NCBI GenBank assembly: GCA_000751295.2
Contig: CCMO02000001.1
Span: 5,111,838-5,175,837 of the forward strand
DNA: 64,000 nt
From: a bacterium YEK0313
GTDB lineage: Bacteria; Pseudomonadota; Alphaproteobacteria; Rhizobiales; Phreatobacteraceae
Reading direction: 5' to 3'
The notes under the pieces were generated by a model. It saw only the letters and a list, made by a program, of their open reading frames with translations, did no database searches and was not told the origin of the DNA. Within the stretch, counting starts at the first letter, position 1. Each line of letters begins with the position of its first letter. The translations under genes were made by a program, and so were the position numbers. This document shows, piece after piece, positions 16,000-22,311 of the stretch.

Positions 16000-16929
16000 A
16001 TGGCTTCCGCCGACAGGCTCAAGCTCGCCCTCGATGACAGCCGAACCCTGATGCTCGGCGCGCAGGTGCTGCTCGGCTTCCAGATGCAGCTGCCGTTCCA
16101 GCCTGGCTTCGGCCCGCTGTCCGAAGTCGAGCGCGGCATCAGTCTCGCTGCGCTGGCGCTGATGGTCCTGGCCGTGGGCCTGCTGATCGCGCCGAGCGCC
16201 TTCCATCGGATGGCCGGCGGCGGGGCCTCGAAGCGGGTCGAATATCTCATTTCGCAGGTATCCTCGCTCACCATAGCGCCATTCGGCCTGGCGCTGTCGC
16301 TGGACCTTGCGCTGGTAGCCAACAAGGTCGGCGGTTTGCGCCCGGCAGCGGTGGCGGGCGGGGCCGGCCTCCTGATCACCCTGGGCGCCTGGCTGAGTCC
16401 CTGGCTCTTCAGCCGGGGGCACCCGGCGTCGACCACGGAGGTTTCGATGGGCAAGGCAAACACGACGCAGCGCATCGACTTCGCCCTCACCGAGGCGCGG
16501 GTGGTGCTGCCTGGCGTCCAGGCGCTGCTCGGCTTCCAGATGCTGATCGTCTTCACCGAAGCGTTCACCAGGCTCCCGGACGAAGTCAGGATCGTCCACG
16601 GCCTCGCGCTGGCTTTCATCGCGCTCGCCGCCGCCGTCCTGATGGCGCCGGCGGCGCTGCACCGCATCGTCTATCGCGGAGAGGACTCCCCCGACTTTCC
16701 GGATATCGCCGGATATCTCCTATTGGCCGCGACGGCGCTGCTCGCGGCCGGGCTCAGTCTCGATCTCTATGTCGTGGTGTCCGCCATCACCGGAACCGCC
16801 GCCCTGGCCATCGGAACGGCGATCGCATCCGGCGCGGTGCTGGCCCTTCTGTGGGGCGTGTGGCCAGCCTGCCTGCGGCTTCGGTCGGGGCGGCCGCCGG
16901 CGGCCGTGGCGCGCCGCAACCATTCGTAA
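16000..16929 (+). CDS. Membrane protein with two tandem DUF6328-like units
   Basis: This 309-aa protein contains two homologous halves. Each starts with a D/E-A/S-R helix, then LLGFQM (residues 26-31 and about 176-181), a membrane helix, APSAFHRM or APAALHRI, and two further membrane helices. DUF6328 proteins normally contain one such unit, so this looks like an internal duplication or gene fusion. It follows the SDR gene by 8 bp and should share its EcfG-type promoter. The function is unknown; it probably sits in the inner membrane with about eight helices. Confidence 0.75.
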   Translation: MASADRLKLALDDSRTLMLGAQVLLGFQMQLPFQPGFGPLSEVERGISLAALALMVLAVGLLIAPSAFHRMAGGGASKRVEYLISQVSSLTIAPFGLALSLDLALVANKVGGLRPAAVAGGAGLLITLGAWLSPWLFSRGHPASTTEVSMGKANTTQRIDFALTEARVVLPGVQALLGFQMLIVFTEAFTRLPDEVRIVHGLALAFIALAAAVLMAPAALHRIVYRGEDSPDFPDIAGYLLLAATALLAAGLSLDLYVVVSAITGTAALAIGTAIASGAVLALLWGVWPACLRLRSGRPPAAVARRNHS

Positions 16930-16998
16930 GATCCACGCGCCGCCCGGGCCGCCGCTCCGTCTGTCCCCCGCCCCCTCGATCAAAGGAGAGGTCCTGCC

Positions 16999-17202
16999 AT
17001 GTCCGCTTTCACCTTCGACACGCCCGGCGTTCATTTCGAAGACCAGGGCGATGCCTTCGTCATCAGGATCGAGACGCGCCATATCGAGGATCCCGCTTTG
17101 CGCGCGGAGGTCATCCGCAGCATCACGACCTATATCGAGAACCAGCTGCGGGTCAGGTTCGACGTGGCGCCGACGGCGGCGCCGAGAGATTCCCAGGCCT
17201 GA
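16999..17202 (+). CDS. Small hypothetical protein
   Basis: This 67-aa protein, unrecognised, appears to have a short beta region (FTFDTPGVHFEDQGDAFVIR) and one helix (about 30-52). The ATG is preceded by AAAGGAGAGGTCCTGCC, a strong ribosome site that supports it as a real gene. It lies 69 bp after the DUF6328-like gene and is probably the last gene of that operon. It is followed by a strong hairpin at 17228-17253. Confidence 0.6.
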   Translation: MSAFTFDTPGVHFEDQGDAFVIRIETRHIEDPALRAEVIRSITTYIENQLRVRFDVAPTAAPRDSQA

Positions 17203-17227
17203 AGGCTTCCGGCCACCCGACACGGCA

Positions 17228-17253
17228 ACGCCCGTGACGGTCGTCACGGGCGT
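17228..17253. terminator. Bidirectional-looking hairpin between convergent genes
   Basis: ACGCCCGTGAC (17228-17238) and GTCACGGGCGT (17243-17253) form a perfect 11-bp stem with a GGTC loop between convergent genes. No T-tract follows on either strand, so termination is inferred from position and stem strength. Confidence 0.5.
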
Positions 17254-17285
17254 CCTCGTGCGAATTGTCGCTCCGGCGAGACCAG

Positions 17286-17843
17286 CTATCGGAAATCGGC
17301 CTGGTCGTAGCGGCCGGTCCAGCCTTCTTTGCGCCAGTCGGCCGCCCGCCTGTTCAGGGGATAGGCGTCAGCATCCAGGATGTTCTGAATCCGCCCCTGG
17401 TTCTCCTCCGAGACACGGACGCTGACGACCGTGCCGCCGCGCCGCAGTCCTTCGGCATAGGCGTGCGCTTCCTCCTCGCCGACGCCGGAGCTGACCATGC
17501 TGCCGATGAGGCCGCCCGCGACACCCGCCGCTCCGGCGGCGACGGCGGTCGAGGCAAGCCAGCCCGCCGCGACGACGGGGCCAAGCCCTGGAATAGCTAG
17601 CAGGCCCATGCCGGCAAGGAGCCCGGCCGCGCCACCGGCGGCCGCTCCGACGCCGGCGCCTGCGGCCGCCTCGTTCTCGGCCCGCAGGCCATCGGGGCGA
17701 TAGGTGTCATAACCCGTCCTGTCGGTGGTCGCGTCGTTCGACACGATGCTGATGTCCTGTTCGGGAACACCAGTCGCCTTGACGTTCTCGACCGCGGCTG
17801 CGGCGCTCGCGTAGGTGTCGTAAATGGCAGATGCGATGGCCAT
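17286..17843 (-). CDS. YflT/general-stress-like protein with Gly/Ala-rich membrane-like core
   Basis: This 185-aa protein begins with a general-stress (YflT-like) fold, IYDTYASAAAAVENVKATGV, and continues into a Gly/Ala-rich hydrophobic centre (about 60-120) resembling glycine-zipper segments. It ends with a second alpha/beta part (GGTVVSVRVSEEN). Proteins of this kind are common in alphaproteobacterial stress regulons. The ATG at 17843 follows CCGGAGGACATCTC. It lies 41 bp behind the PepSY-like gene and probably shares the promoter at 18218-18242. Confidence 0.75.
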   Translation of the reverse strand: MAIASAIYDTYASAAAAVENVKATGVPEQDISIVSNDATTDRTGYDTYRPDGLRAENEAAAGAGVGAAAGGAAGLLAGMGLLAIPGLGPVVAAGWLASTAVAAGAAGVAGGLIGSMVSSGVGEEEAHAYAEGLRRGGTVVSVRVSEENQGRIQNILDADAYPLNRRAADWRKEGWTGRYDQADFR

Positions 17844-17884
17844 GAGATGTCCTCCGGCAAATGGAAAACGGTGGGGGCTGAACG

Positions 17885-18190
17885 TCACTCGGACGCGACA
17901 TTGCCGCGGAAGTCGACGCCGACGCCGACCTGGGCCGTTCCGCGTGAGGCCCGGCCGCGCCAGATACCGGCTTCGTCCTTGCGCAGATTGGTCACATTGG
18001 TGAAGCCGGCCTGTTCCAGCCGCCGCCGGGCCTGGTTCTCCGTGAAGCTGTTGGCGCCGGACTGCAGGGCACCCGGTGCTACGATTTGCGGGGGCGAACT
18101 GGCGGACGGGGCTTCCGGGGCAACCTGCGCGAACGCACCTCCCCCGAGCCCTGCTGCCAGGGCCGCGGCAAGACCGATTTTGCGAAGCAT
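17885..18190 (-). CDS. Secreted PepSY-like small protein
   Basis: This 101-aa protein has a clear signal peptide (residues 1 to about 21, ending GGGAFA) followed by a short PepSY/BON-like domain. Visible there are FTENQARRRLEQAGFTNV and IWRGRASRGTAQVGVGVDFR. It should be periplasmic. The ATG at 18190 follows ATCAGGAGAACAGCG. A consensus EcfG promoter lies about 30 bp upstream. It is the first gene of a two-gene unit with the YflT-like gene. Confidence 0.75.
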   Translation of the reverse strand: MLRKIGLAAALAAGLGGGAFAQVAPEAPSASSPPQIVAPGALQSGANSFTENQARRRLEQAGFTNVTNLRKDEAGIWRGRASRGTAQVGVGVDFRGNVASE

Positions 18191-18217
18191 CGCTGTTCTC
18201 CTGATTGATTTAGGAGG

Positions 18218-18242
18218 AACGGCAGGTCTGGCCGCTTGTTCC
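18218..18242 (-). promoter_or_regulatory. EcfG-type promoter for the PepSY-like gene
   Basis: On the minus strand GGAAC (18242-18238), a 16-base spacer and CGTT (18221-18218) match the consensus. The element is nearly symmetrical: the plus strand reads GGAAC-N16-TGTT through the same bases, so weak divergent activity is possible. Confidence 0.7.
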
Positions 18243-18333
18243 GCCGGATCGGGGATTGCCGCTGGATGCCGCAGCCGGTCCCGCGGGCACCGGGAGTTAC
18301 GCGCCGGCATGGAAAACAATCGCCGCACGAGGC

Positions 18334-18358
18334 GGAACGGGGCGGTGTGGTGCTCGTT
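18334..18358 (+). promoter_or_regulatory. EcfG-type promoter with no adjacent gene
   Basis: GGAAC (18334-18338), a 16-base spacer and CGTT (18355-18358) match the consensus on the plus strand. The next credible start codon is over 300 bp away at 18674, but a strong hairpin begins at 18365, where transcription should start. Confidence 0.7.
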
Positions 18359-18364
18359 GGTCAT

Positions 18365-18413
18365 GTGTGGGGAAAGCCACGCGACTTCGAACCTACAGAG
18401 CTTTCCCGCACAC
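18365..18413 (+). ncRNA. Candidate stress-induced small RNA or structured leader
   Basis: A long imperfect palindrome pairs GTGTGGGGAAAGC (18365-18377) with GCTTTCCCGCACAC (18400-18413), giving 13 pairs with one bulged G and a 22-base loop. It starts about 7 bases after the EcfG-type promoter at 18334-18358, so the transcript would begin with this hairpin. The 260 bp from 18414 to 18673 hold no convincing gene on either strand. The RNA could end nearby as a small RNA or continue as a leader into the gene at 18674. Confidence 0.45.
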
Positions 18414-18673
18414 GCCGCACGAATGCCCGCAGCGCCCGCCCGACGGACAGTGGCGAAACACGACGATCGGCCTCCTCGGCGATCGCGCCAGCCGATTGGG
18501 GCACGGTCAAGCGGGGCCCCGCCCTGGCAGATTGCCTTGGCCAAGCCGCCGCCCGTTCCACAGGATCAATCTGCTGCGACACAGCTCGGAGCGCCGGTCG
18601 CCGGTGACCGGGCAGAAGCGCGTGCGCTTCACCCAGGCCGCGCGCTGGAAAAGCAGCGTGGAAGGAGTCCGAC

Positions 18674-18982
18674 ATGCCTGAAATATTGCGCGACCTGGCG
18701 TCCCGCGGTGTCTATGCCGCCGAGGACCTGGCCGCCTTGCAATCGATCTATTTCGCCGTCTGCGAGAGGCTGGACATCCAGCCGGACGACCCGGATGGCC
18801 GGCGGATCATCGCCAAGGCCGTCCTGTTCGCTTTCGAGCGCGGGGCGCGCGACGTCGAGAGCTTGAAGAGCGCCGCGATCGTCGCCAGCCGGACGCCGCT
18901 GCTCGAGCGGGACTGCCGGAACCGACCGCCGACACCGCCCGACGCCGCTGTCGACGGTCAGAAGAAAAGAATGGCCGGCTAA
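18674..18982 (+). CDS. Small hypothetical helical protein
   Basis: This 102-aa protein is not recognised. Residues 1-78 look alpha-helical, with Leu/Ala-rich repeats such as AAEDLAALQSIYFAVCERL, and the tail is polar. The ATG follows GGAAGGAGTCCGAC, a good ribosome site. The nearest visible promoter is the EcfG-type site at 18334-18358, which would give a leader of about 300 bases. A minus-strand reading frame covers part of that leader but lacks supporting features. Confidence 0.6.
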   Translation: MPEILRDLASRGVYAAEDLAALQSIYFAVCERLDIQPDDPDGRRIIAKAVLFAFERGARDVESLKSAAIVASRTPLLERDCRNRPPTPPDAAVDGQKKRMAG

Positions 18983-19019
18983 TTCCCGGGGCCCGGAACT
19001 CTCACGGTCCTGGCAGATT

Positions 19020-19230
19020 ATGGGTGATGCGGGGCTGGTAACCCCGCAATGCTGGCGGTCCCGCGGTGCGGGCTGGCGGAAGGGAACCTCCGCCGCCACG
19101 GCGCCGGACCGGACCGACCGCATGAGGCGATCGGCATTGGTGCTCCCGCAGGACGTGCGTCGAATGCCGATTGCTTGCCCGCGAAGCGATCGCCAGCGCT
19201 CGGCCTGCCCTCCGGCAGGCCGAGCTTTTT
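19020..19230 (+). ncRNA. Candidate structured RNA ending in an intrinsic terminator
   Basis: This gene-free stretch contains consecutive hairpins on the plus strand: GCGGGG-CTGGTAA-CCCCGC near 19028-19046, and GGCGGA...TCCGCC near 19076-19095. It then ends in a perfect terminator at 19198-19230. It could be an independent small RNA or the 3' untranslated region of the gene at 18674. I see no convincing promoter directly before it. Confidence 0.4.
19198..19230 (+). terminator. Rho-independent terminator
   Basis: GCTCGGCCTGCC (19198-19209) and GGCAGGCCGAGC (19214-19225) form a perfect 12-bp stem with a CTCC loop, followed by TTTTT. It ends any transcript from the gene at 18674 or the RNA before it. 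Confidence 0.85.
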
Positions 19231-19302
19231 AAGCACTCCGATCACTCGCCGATGGATCCTGTCGGAATGCCGGGAAGTCTTTGTCGATAATCTTAAGCTG
19301 CC

Positions 19303-19327
19303 GGAACTCTCGCTTCATCTCGCGCTT
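19303..19327 (+). promoter_or_regulatory. Weak EcfG-like promoter before the KGG-repeat gene
   Basis: GGAAC (19303-19307), a 16-base spacer and GCTT (19324-19327) form an imperfect EcfG-like element about 105 bp before the ATG at 19433. The -10 part differs from consensus, so the call is tentative. The bases between 19330 and 19432 hold no gene. Confidence 0.35.
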
Positions 19328-19432
19328 ACTTGAGAGTGGAACATCTCGTTCCCGCACCACAACCACACCCTCACTGGCTCGAAACCCGACCGTACGCCCT
19401 CACGCGATACGCCGGCGGTTGAGGAGATTCAC

Positions 19433-20551
19433 ATGGCCTCACGCAAGCCACCTCAGAACAAGTCCGAAACGGACAAGGGCAACAACGGCGCGAACGGCAA
19501 GCCCGCGCACCGACAGGACGACGCCTCGAGCGAAGGCGTGCTCGACGAACTCCAGCAGCAGGGCGGACGGATCCTGTCGCTGCTGCAGACCTGGCAGCAG
19601 GCGAGCACGCCGGCAGAACGCGCGGAGGCGGCGAAGTCTTTCGCCGAACTCTGGGTCCTGCGGCGGGAGTTCGACCGGCAGGTGCTGTTTCCGTTCCTGC
19701 GCAAGCACGAGGTGCCCGGCACGGCCGAATGCCTGGTCCGCTCGGACCTGGCGGCCCTGCTCCTCGTCGATCCCTCGAACCGCTTCGACGAGCATCCCCG
19801 CTCGGAAGCGAAACTCCATGTGCTGGCCGGCCTCGTCCGTGATGTCCTGGAAGCGGTGGGCGATGCCCATCACGGCATGCTCGCCCGCGCCAAGGAGGCA
19901 GGCGCCGAATTCGCCGACCTTGCCCCCGCGCTGCACGATCGCCGAATGGCCGAATACTGGCACAGAGACCCCCGAATTCCAGCGCTCTACGCGCTGGAAC
20001 TGAGCCTCCCGAAAGGAAGGCGGAAGCAGAAGGAGACTACAGCCATGCCTATGCATTCCAACTACCGTGAACGGGACGAACAGGGCCGCTTCGTCAGTGA
20101 CGAGGATCGCTACGAACGCCGGCGCTATCGCGACGACGACGACGACGATCGCCGCATGTCGCGAGGCCGTGGCAGCGGCTGGTATGGCGACCCGGAAGGA
20201 CATTCCCGCGCATCCCATCGCGGCTGGGAACACCGTGACGACTACCGTCGCGGCCGCTCCGACGACGATGACGATCGCCGCTACAGCCGCAGCCGCTACG
20301 ATGATGACGACGGTCGCGGCCGTGGCCATGGCGGCTGGTTCGGCGACCCGCGCGGTCATTCCGAAGCATCGCGCCGCGGCTGGGACGAGCGCGACGAACG
20401 TGGCTACGGCCGTCGTTACGATGATGACGACGACCGCCGCTACAGCCGCAGCCGTTATGACGACGATGATCGCGGCCGTCGACGCGGCGGCTGGTTCGGG
20501 GATCCCGAAGGCCATTCGCGCGCATCGCGCCGGGGCTGGGAGGATCGCTGA
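19433..20551 (+). CDS. Helical domain joined in frame to KGG-like stress repeats
   Basis: This is a 372-aa open frame. Residues 30-185 form a helical domain reminiscent of hemerythrin-like proteins, but I do not see the usual iron-binding His pattern. At residue 205 the frame runs without a stop into an Arg/Asp-rich region with three copies of a GW(F/Y)GDPxGHSxAS(R/H)RGW motif, similar to stress-induced KGG repeats. The ATG follows TTGAGGAGATTCAC. A strong terminator follows at 20572. Either one long protein or two products may be made. Confidence 0.65.
   Translation: MASRKPPQNKSETDKGNNGANGKPAHRQDDASSEGVLDELQQQGGRILSLLQTWQQASTPAERAEAAKSFAELWVLRREFDRQVLFPFLRKHEVPGTAECLVRSDLAALLLVDPSNRFDEHPRSEAKLHVLAGLVRDVLEAVGDAHHGMLARAKEAGAEFADLAPALHDRRMAEYWHRDPRIPALYALELSLPKGRRKQKETTAMPMHSNYRERDEQGRFVSDEDRYERRRYRDDDDDDRRMSRGRGSGWYGDPEGHSRASHRGWEHRDDYRRGRSDDDDDRRYSRSRYDDDDGRGRGHGGWFGDPRGHSEASRRGWDERDERGYGRRYDDDDDRRYSRSRYDDDDRGRRRGGWFGDPEGHSRASRRGWEDR
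20045..20551 (+). CDS. Internal start: KGG-like repeat stress protein
   Basis: An ATG at 20045, preceded by AGAAGGAGACTACAGCC, would give a separate 168-aa protein starting MPMHSNYRERDEQGRF. It holds all three repeat units separated by RYDDDD-rich linkers. Stand-alone proteins of this composition are familiar from alphaproteobacteria, so the internal start is probably used. The protein should be intrinsically disordered, highly charged and cytosolic. Its precise role in stress is unknown. Confidence 0.6.
   Translation: MPMHSNYRERDEQGRFVSDEDRYERRRYRDDDDDDRRMSRGRGSGWYGDPEGHSRASHRGWEHRDDYRRGRSDDDDDRRYSRSRYDDDDGRGRGHGGWFGDPRGHSEASRRGWDERDERGYGRRYDDDDDRRYSRSRYDDDDRGRRRGGWFGDPEGHSRASRRGWEDR
20177..20539 (+). 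repeat. Three coding repeats with a 156-bp period
   Basis: The 17-residue units begin at 20177, 20333 and 20489, exactly 156 bp (52 codons) apart; each is 51 bp long and starts with GGCTGG. The linkers encode Asp runs and SRSRY. The exact period points to tandem duplication of a 52-codon unit within the gene. Confidence 0.8.
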
Positions 20552-20571
20552 TCCACGATCCGGCAATGGCG

Positions 20572-20605
20572 AGGCCCGGTCTGCCGCAAGGCAGACCGGG
20601 CCTTT
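20572..20605 (+). terminator. Rho-independent terminator of the KGG-repeat gene
   Basis: AGGCCCGGTCTGCC (20572-20585) and GGCAGACCGGGCCT (20590-20603) form a perfect 14-bp stem with a GCAA loop, followed by TT and a T-rich stretch. It lies 20 bp after the stop at 20551. Confidence 0.85.
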
Positions 20606-20650
20606 GCTTTGCGCCATATTCCACCCCTTCGAAGCGCAAGCGAGCTTGCC

Positions 20651-20679
20651 CAAAGAAAAGGCCCGCCTGTCCGGCGGGC
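20651..20679 (-). terminator. Rho-independent terminator for DUF892 copy 2
   Basis: GGCCCGCC (20659-20666) and GGCGGGCC (20672-20679) form an 8-bp stem. On the minus strand it is followed by TTTTCTTT. It lies about 95 bp beyond the stop of the minus-strand gene ending at 20774. Confidence 0.7.
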
Positions 20680-20773
20680 CAGTTTGGGAGGAAACACCCC
20701 GTAGGGCGCCTTCGGCCGGAGGGGGACTACAGCCGAAGCTCTGGCGCGACGCGCGGAAACGGCGGTCGCGGTG

Positions 20774-21283
20774 TCAAGACAGGAACTGCGGGGGCACCGT
20801 CGCCTGTTTCTGGAAATATTGGGCGACCACGACGGGCGTATTCTCGGCGAGCCAGTTCTGCATCGCCAGTTCCTCGTCGAGCGACACCGCGCAGAAACCG
20901 CGGACCTCGCCGTCATTCGCGATGGCCGCCGCGGCGATCAGGATCCGGTAGGAGGCGATTTCCATCTGTTCGAACGCGGATGCGGCGAGCAGCGCCTTGA
21001 CCACCTCGTCGTCCGCCATCATGGCGGCAAGGCCCTGGCCCATGGCCGAGAACCATCCGCCGGCATCCTTGACCGCGGAGGTCGACTGGCCGCGCCGCTC
21101 GAGGCAGTCCCTGAGGCGCTTGGCCTGCCGCCGCGTGTCCTCGACATGCGTGCCGATTCTTGCGCGCAGATCCGGATAGGCGGAAAGCCGGCCGACCATG
21201 CCGGAGAGCATCGTCTCGCCCTGGACCTCCATGGCATGGGCGTCCTGGAGCCAGGTGATGATGCGGTCTTCGAGGACGGACAT
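20774..21283 (-). CDS. DUF892 ferritin-like protein (copy 2)
   Basis: This 169-aa helical protein resembles the copy at 28014 closely (both have a VxxWLxDAHAMExQxETML N-terminal pattern and a LDEELAMQ or LNEEIAMQ end helix) and copy 1 more distantly. Conserved Glu/His residues could form a ferritin-like metal site. The ATG at 21283 is chosen to match copy 3; AAGG lies about 10 bases upstream. A near-consensus element, CGAAC-N16-GGTT on the minus strand (21343-21319), lies about 35 bp upstream. Confidence 0.8.
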   Translation of the reverse strand: MSVLEDRIITWLQDAHAMEVQGETMLSGMVGRLSAYPDLRARIGTHVEDTRRQAKRLRDCLERRGQSTSAVKDAGGWFSAMGQGLAAMMADDEVVKALLAASAFEQMEIASYRILIAAAAIANDGEVRGFCAVSLDEELAMQNWLAENTPVVVAQYFQKQATVPPQFLS

Positions 21284-21438
21284 CGTGGGAAAGCCTTGTC
21301 TCGATTTGCTCAAGGCTTAACCGCGTCGCATCTGCTTCGTTCGCGCCGCAGCCGAATATTTGCGCCCATTGCGGCCCGCGCCGCCCTTGCGGCAGCATCG
21401 CTTCGCCGGCAGCGCCTCGCCGCCAATCCCGCCTCTCC

Positions 21439-21464
21439 GGAACAACAGCGAACAGGCCGGCGTT
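21439..21464 (+). promoter_or_regulatory. EcfG-type promoter for ku copy 1
   Basis: GGAAC (21439-21443), a 17-base spacer and CGTT (21461-21464) match the consensus. The ATG at 21486 is only 21 bp further on, so the leader is very short but still contains the ribosome site CGGAGG. Confidence 0.75.
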
Positions 21465-21485
21465 CTTCGCTCGGAGGATCTGGCC

Positions 21486-22292
21486 ATGGCGCCGCGCTCG
21501 TTCTGGAAGGGCTATCTGAAACTGTCGCTGGTCACCTGTCCGGTCGCGATGATGCCTGCCACCAGCGAATACGAGAAGGTCCGCTTCCACACGCTCAACG
21601 CCAAGACCGGCAACCGGGTCGTCAGCCGCTATGTCGATGCGGTCAGCGGCGAGCCGGTGGACGAGGACGACGAGGTGAAGGGTTATCCGCGCGGCGAGAA
21701 CGACTTCGTGCTCCTCGAGGACGAGGAACTCGACGCGGTGGAGCTCGAGAGCACCCGCACCATCGATATCGAGATGTTCGTGCCCGCCGACAGCATCGAC
21801 TGGGTCTGGTACGACACGCCGCATTTCCTGACCCCCGACGATCCGGTCGGTGAAGAGGCCTTTTCGGTCATTCGCGACGCCATGGAAGCGACCGGCATGG
21901 TCGGCATCGCGCGCCTCGTGCTCTACCGGCGCGAACGCGCGGCGATGATCGAGCCGCGCGGCCAGGGCATGGTGGTGTGGACCCTGCGCTACGGCGACGA
22001 GGTGCGCGACAGCCGTGACTCCTTCGGAGCGATCGGCGAGGCACCCGTGGATCCCGAACTGATGAAGCTGGTGCTGCGGCTGATCGACAAGCGGACGCAA
22101 CGCTGGAGCCCCTCCATGGTCGGCGATCCCGTTCAGGCAAGGCTCCTCGACATCATCGCGGCGAAGACCAAGGGCCGGAAGCGTGCCGCCCGGCCCAAGG
22201 CCAAGGCCGCCGAGCCGCCGAGCAATGTCGTCAACATCATGGACGCGCTCAAAAGGAGCATTGCGTCCGACAGCAAGGCACGCCGCCGCTAG
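21486..22292 (+). CDS. ku: Ku DNA end-binding protein (copy 1)
   Basis: This 268-aa protein is a bacterial Ku: it starts RSFWKGYLKLSLVTCPVAM, has the VDEDDEVKGYPRGENDFVLLEDEEL segment in the bridge region, and ends in a basic tail for DNA and LigD contact. It forms homodimeric rings on double-strand ends and recruits LigD. The ATG follows CTCGGAGGATCTGGCC. It is convergent with the frameshifted ligD copy, 19 bp apart, and is driven by its own EcfG-type promoter. A short poly-basic C-terminus (SDSKARRR) is intact. Confidence 0.93.
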   Translation: MAPRSFWKGYLKLSLVTCPVAMMPATSEYEKVRFHTLNAKTGNRVVSRYVDAVSGEPVDEDDEVKGYPRGENDFVLLEDEELDAVELESTRTIDIEMFVPADSIDWVWYDTPHFLTPDDPVGEEAFSVIRDAMEATGMVGIARLVLYRRERAAMIEPRGQGMVVWTLRYGDEVRDSRDSFGAIGEAPVDPELMKLVLRLIDKRTQRWSPSMVGDPVQARLLDIIAAKTKGRKRAARPKAKAAEPPSNVVNIMDALKRSIASDSKARRR

Positions 22293-22311
22293 GGACCGCG
22301 AGCGCGGCGCG

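Noticed and set aside
18378..18400. tRNA T-loop-like string (ACTTCGAACCTAC) in the hairpin loop
   Set aside because: No acceptor, D or anticodon arm can be folded around it and the T-stem does not pair.
18361..18675. 104-codon minus-strand frame in the 18.2-18.7 kb gap
   Set aside because: Its start overlaps the plus-strand gene's start, it has no ribosome site or motif, and it runs through the strong hairpin of the candidate RNA.
20140..20551. Regular repeats resembling a CRISPR-like or tandem DNA array
   Set aside because: The repeats are in frame, encode a conserved protein unit and have coding linkers; there is no cas gene and no short identical direct repeat with variable spacers.
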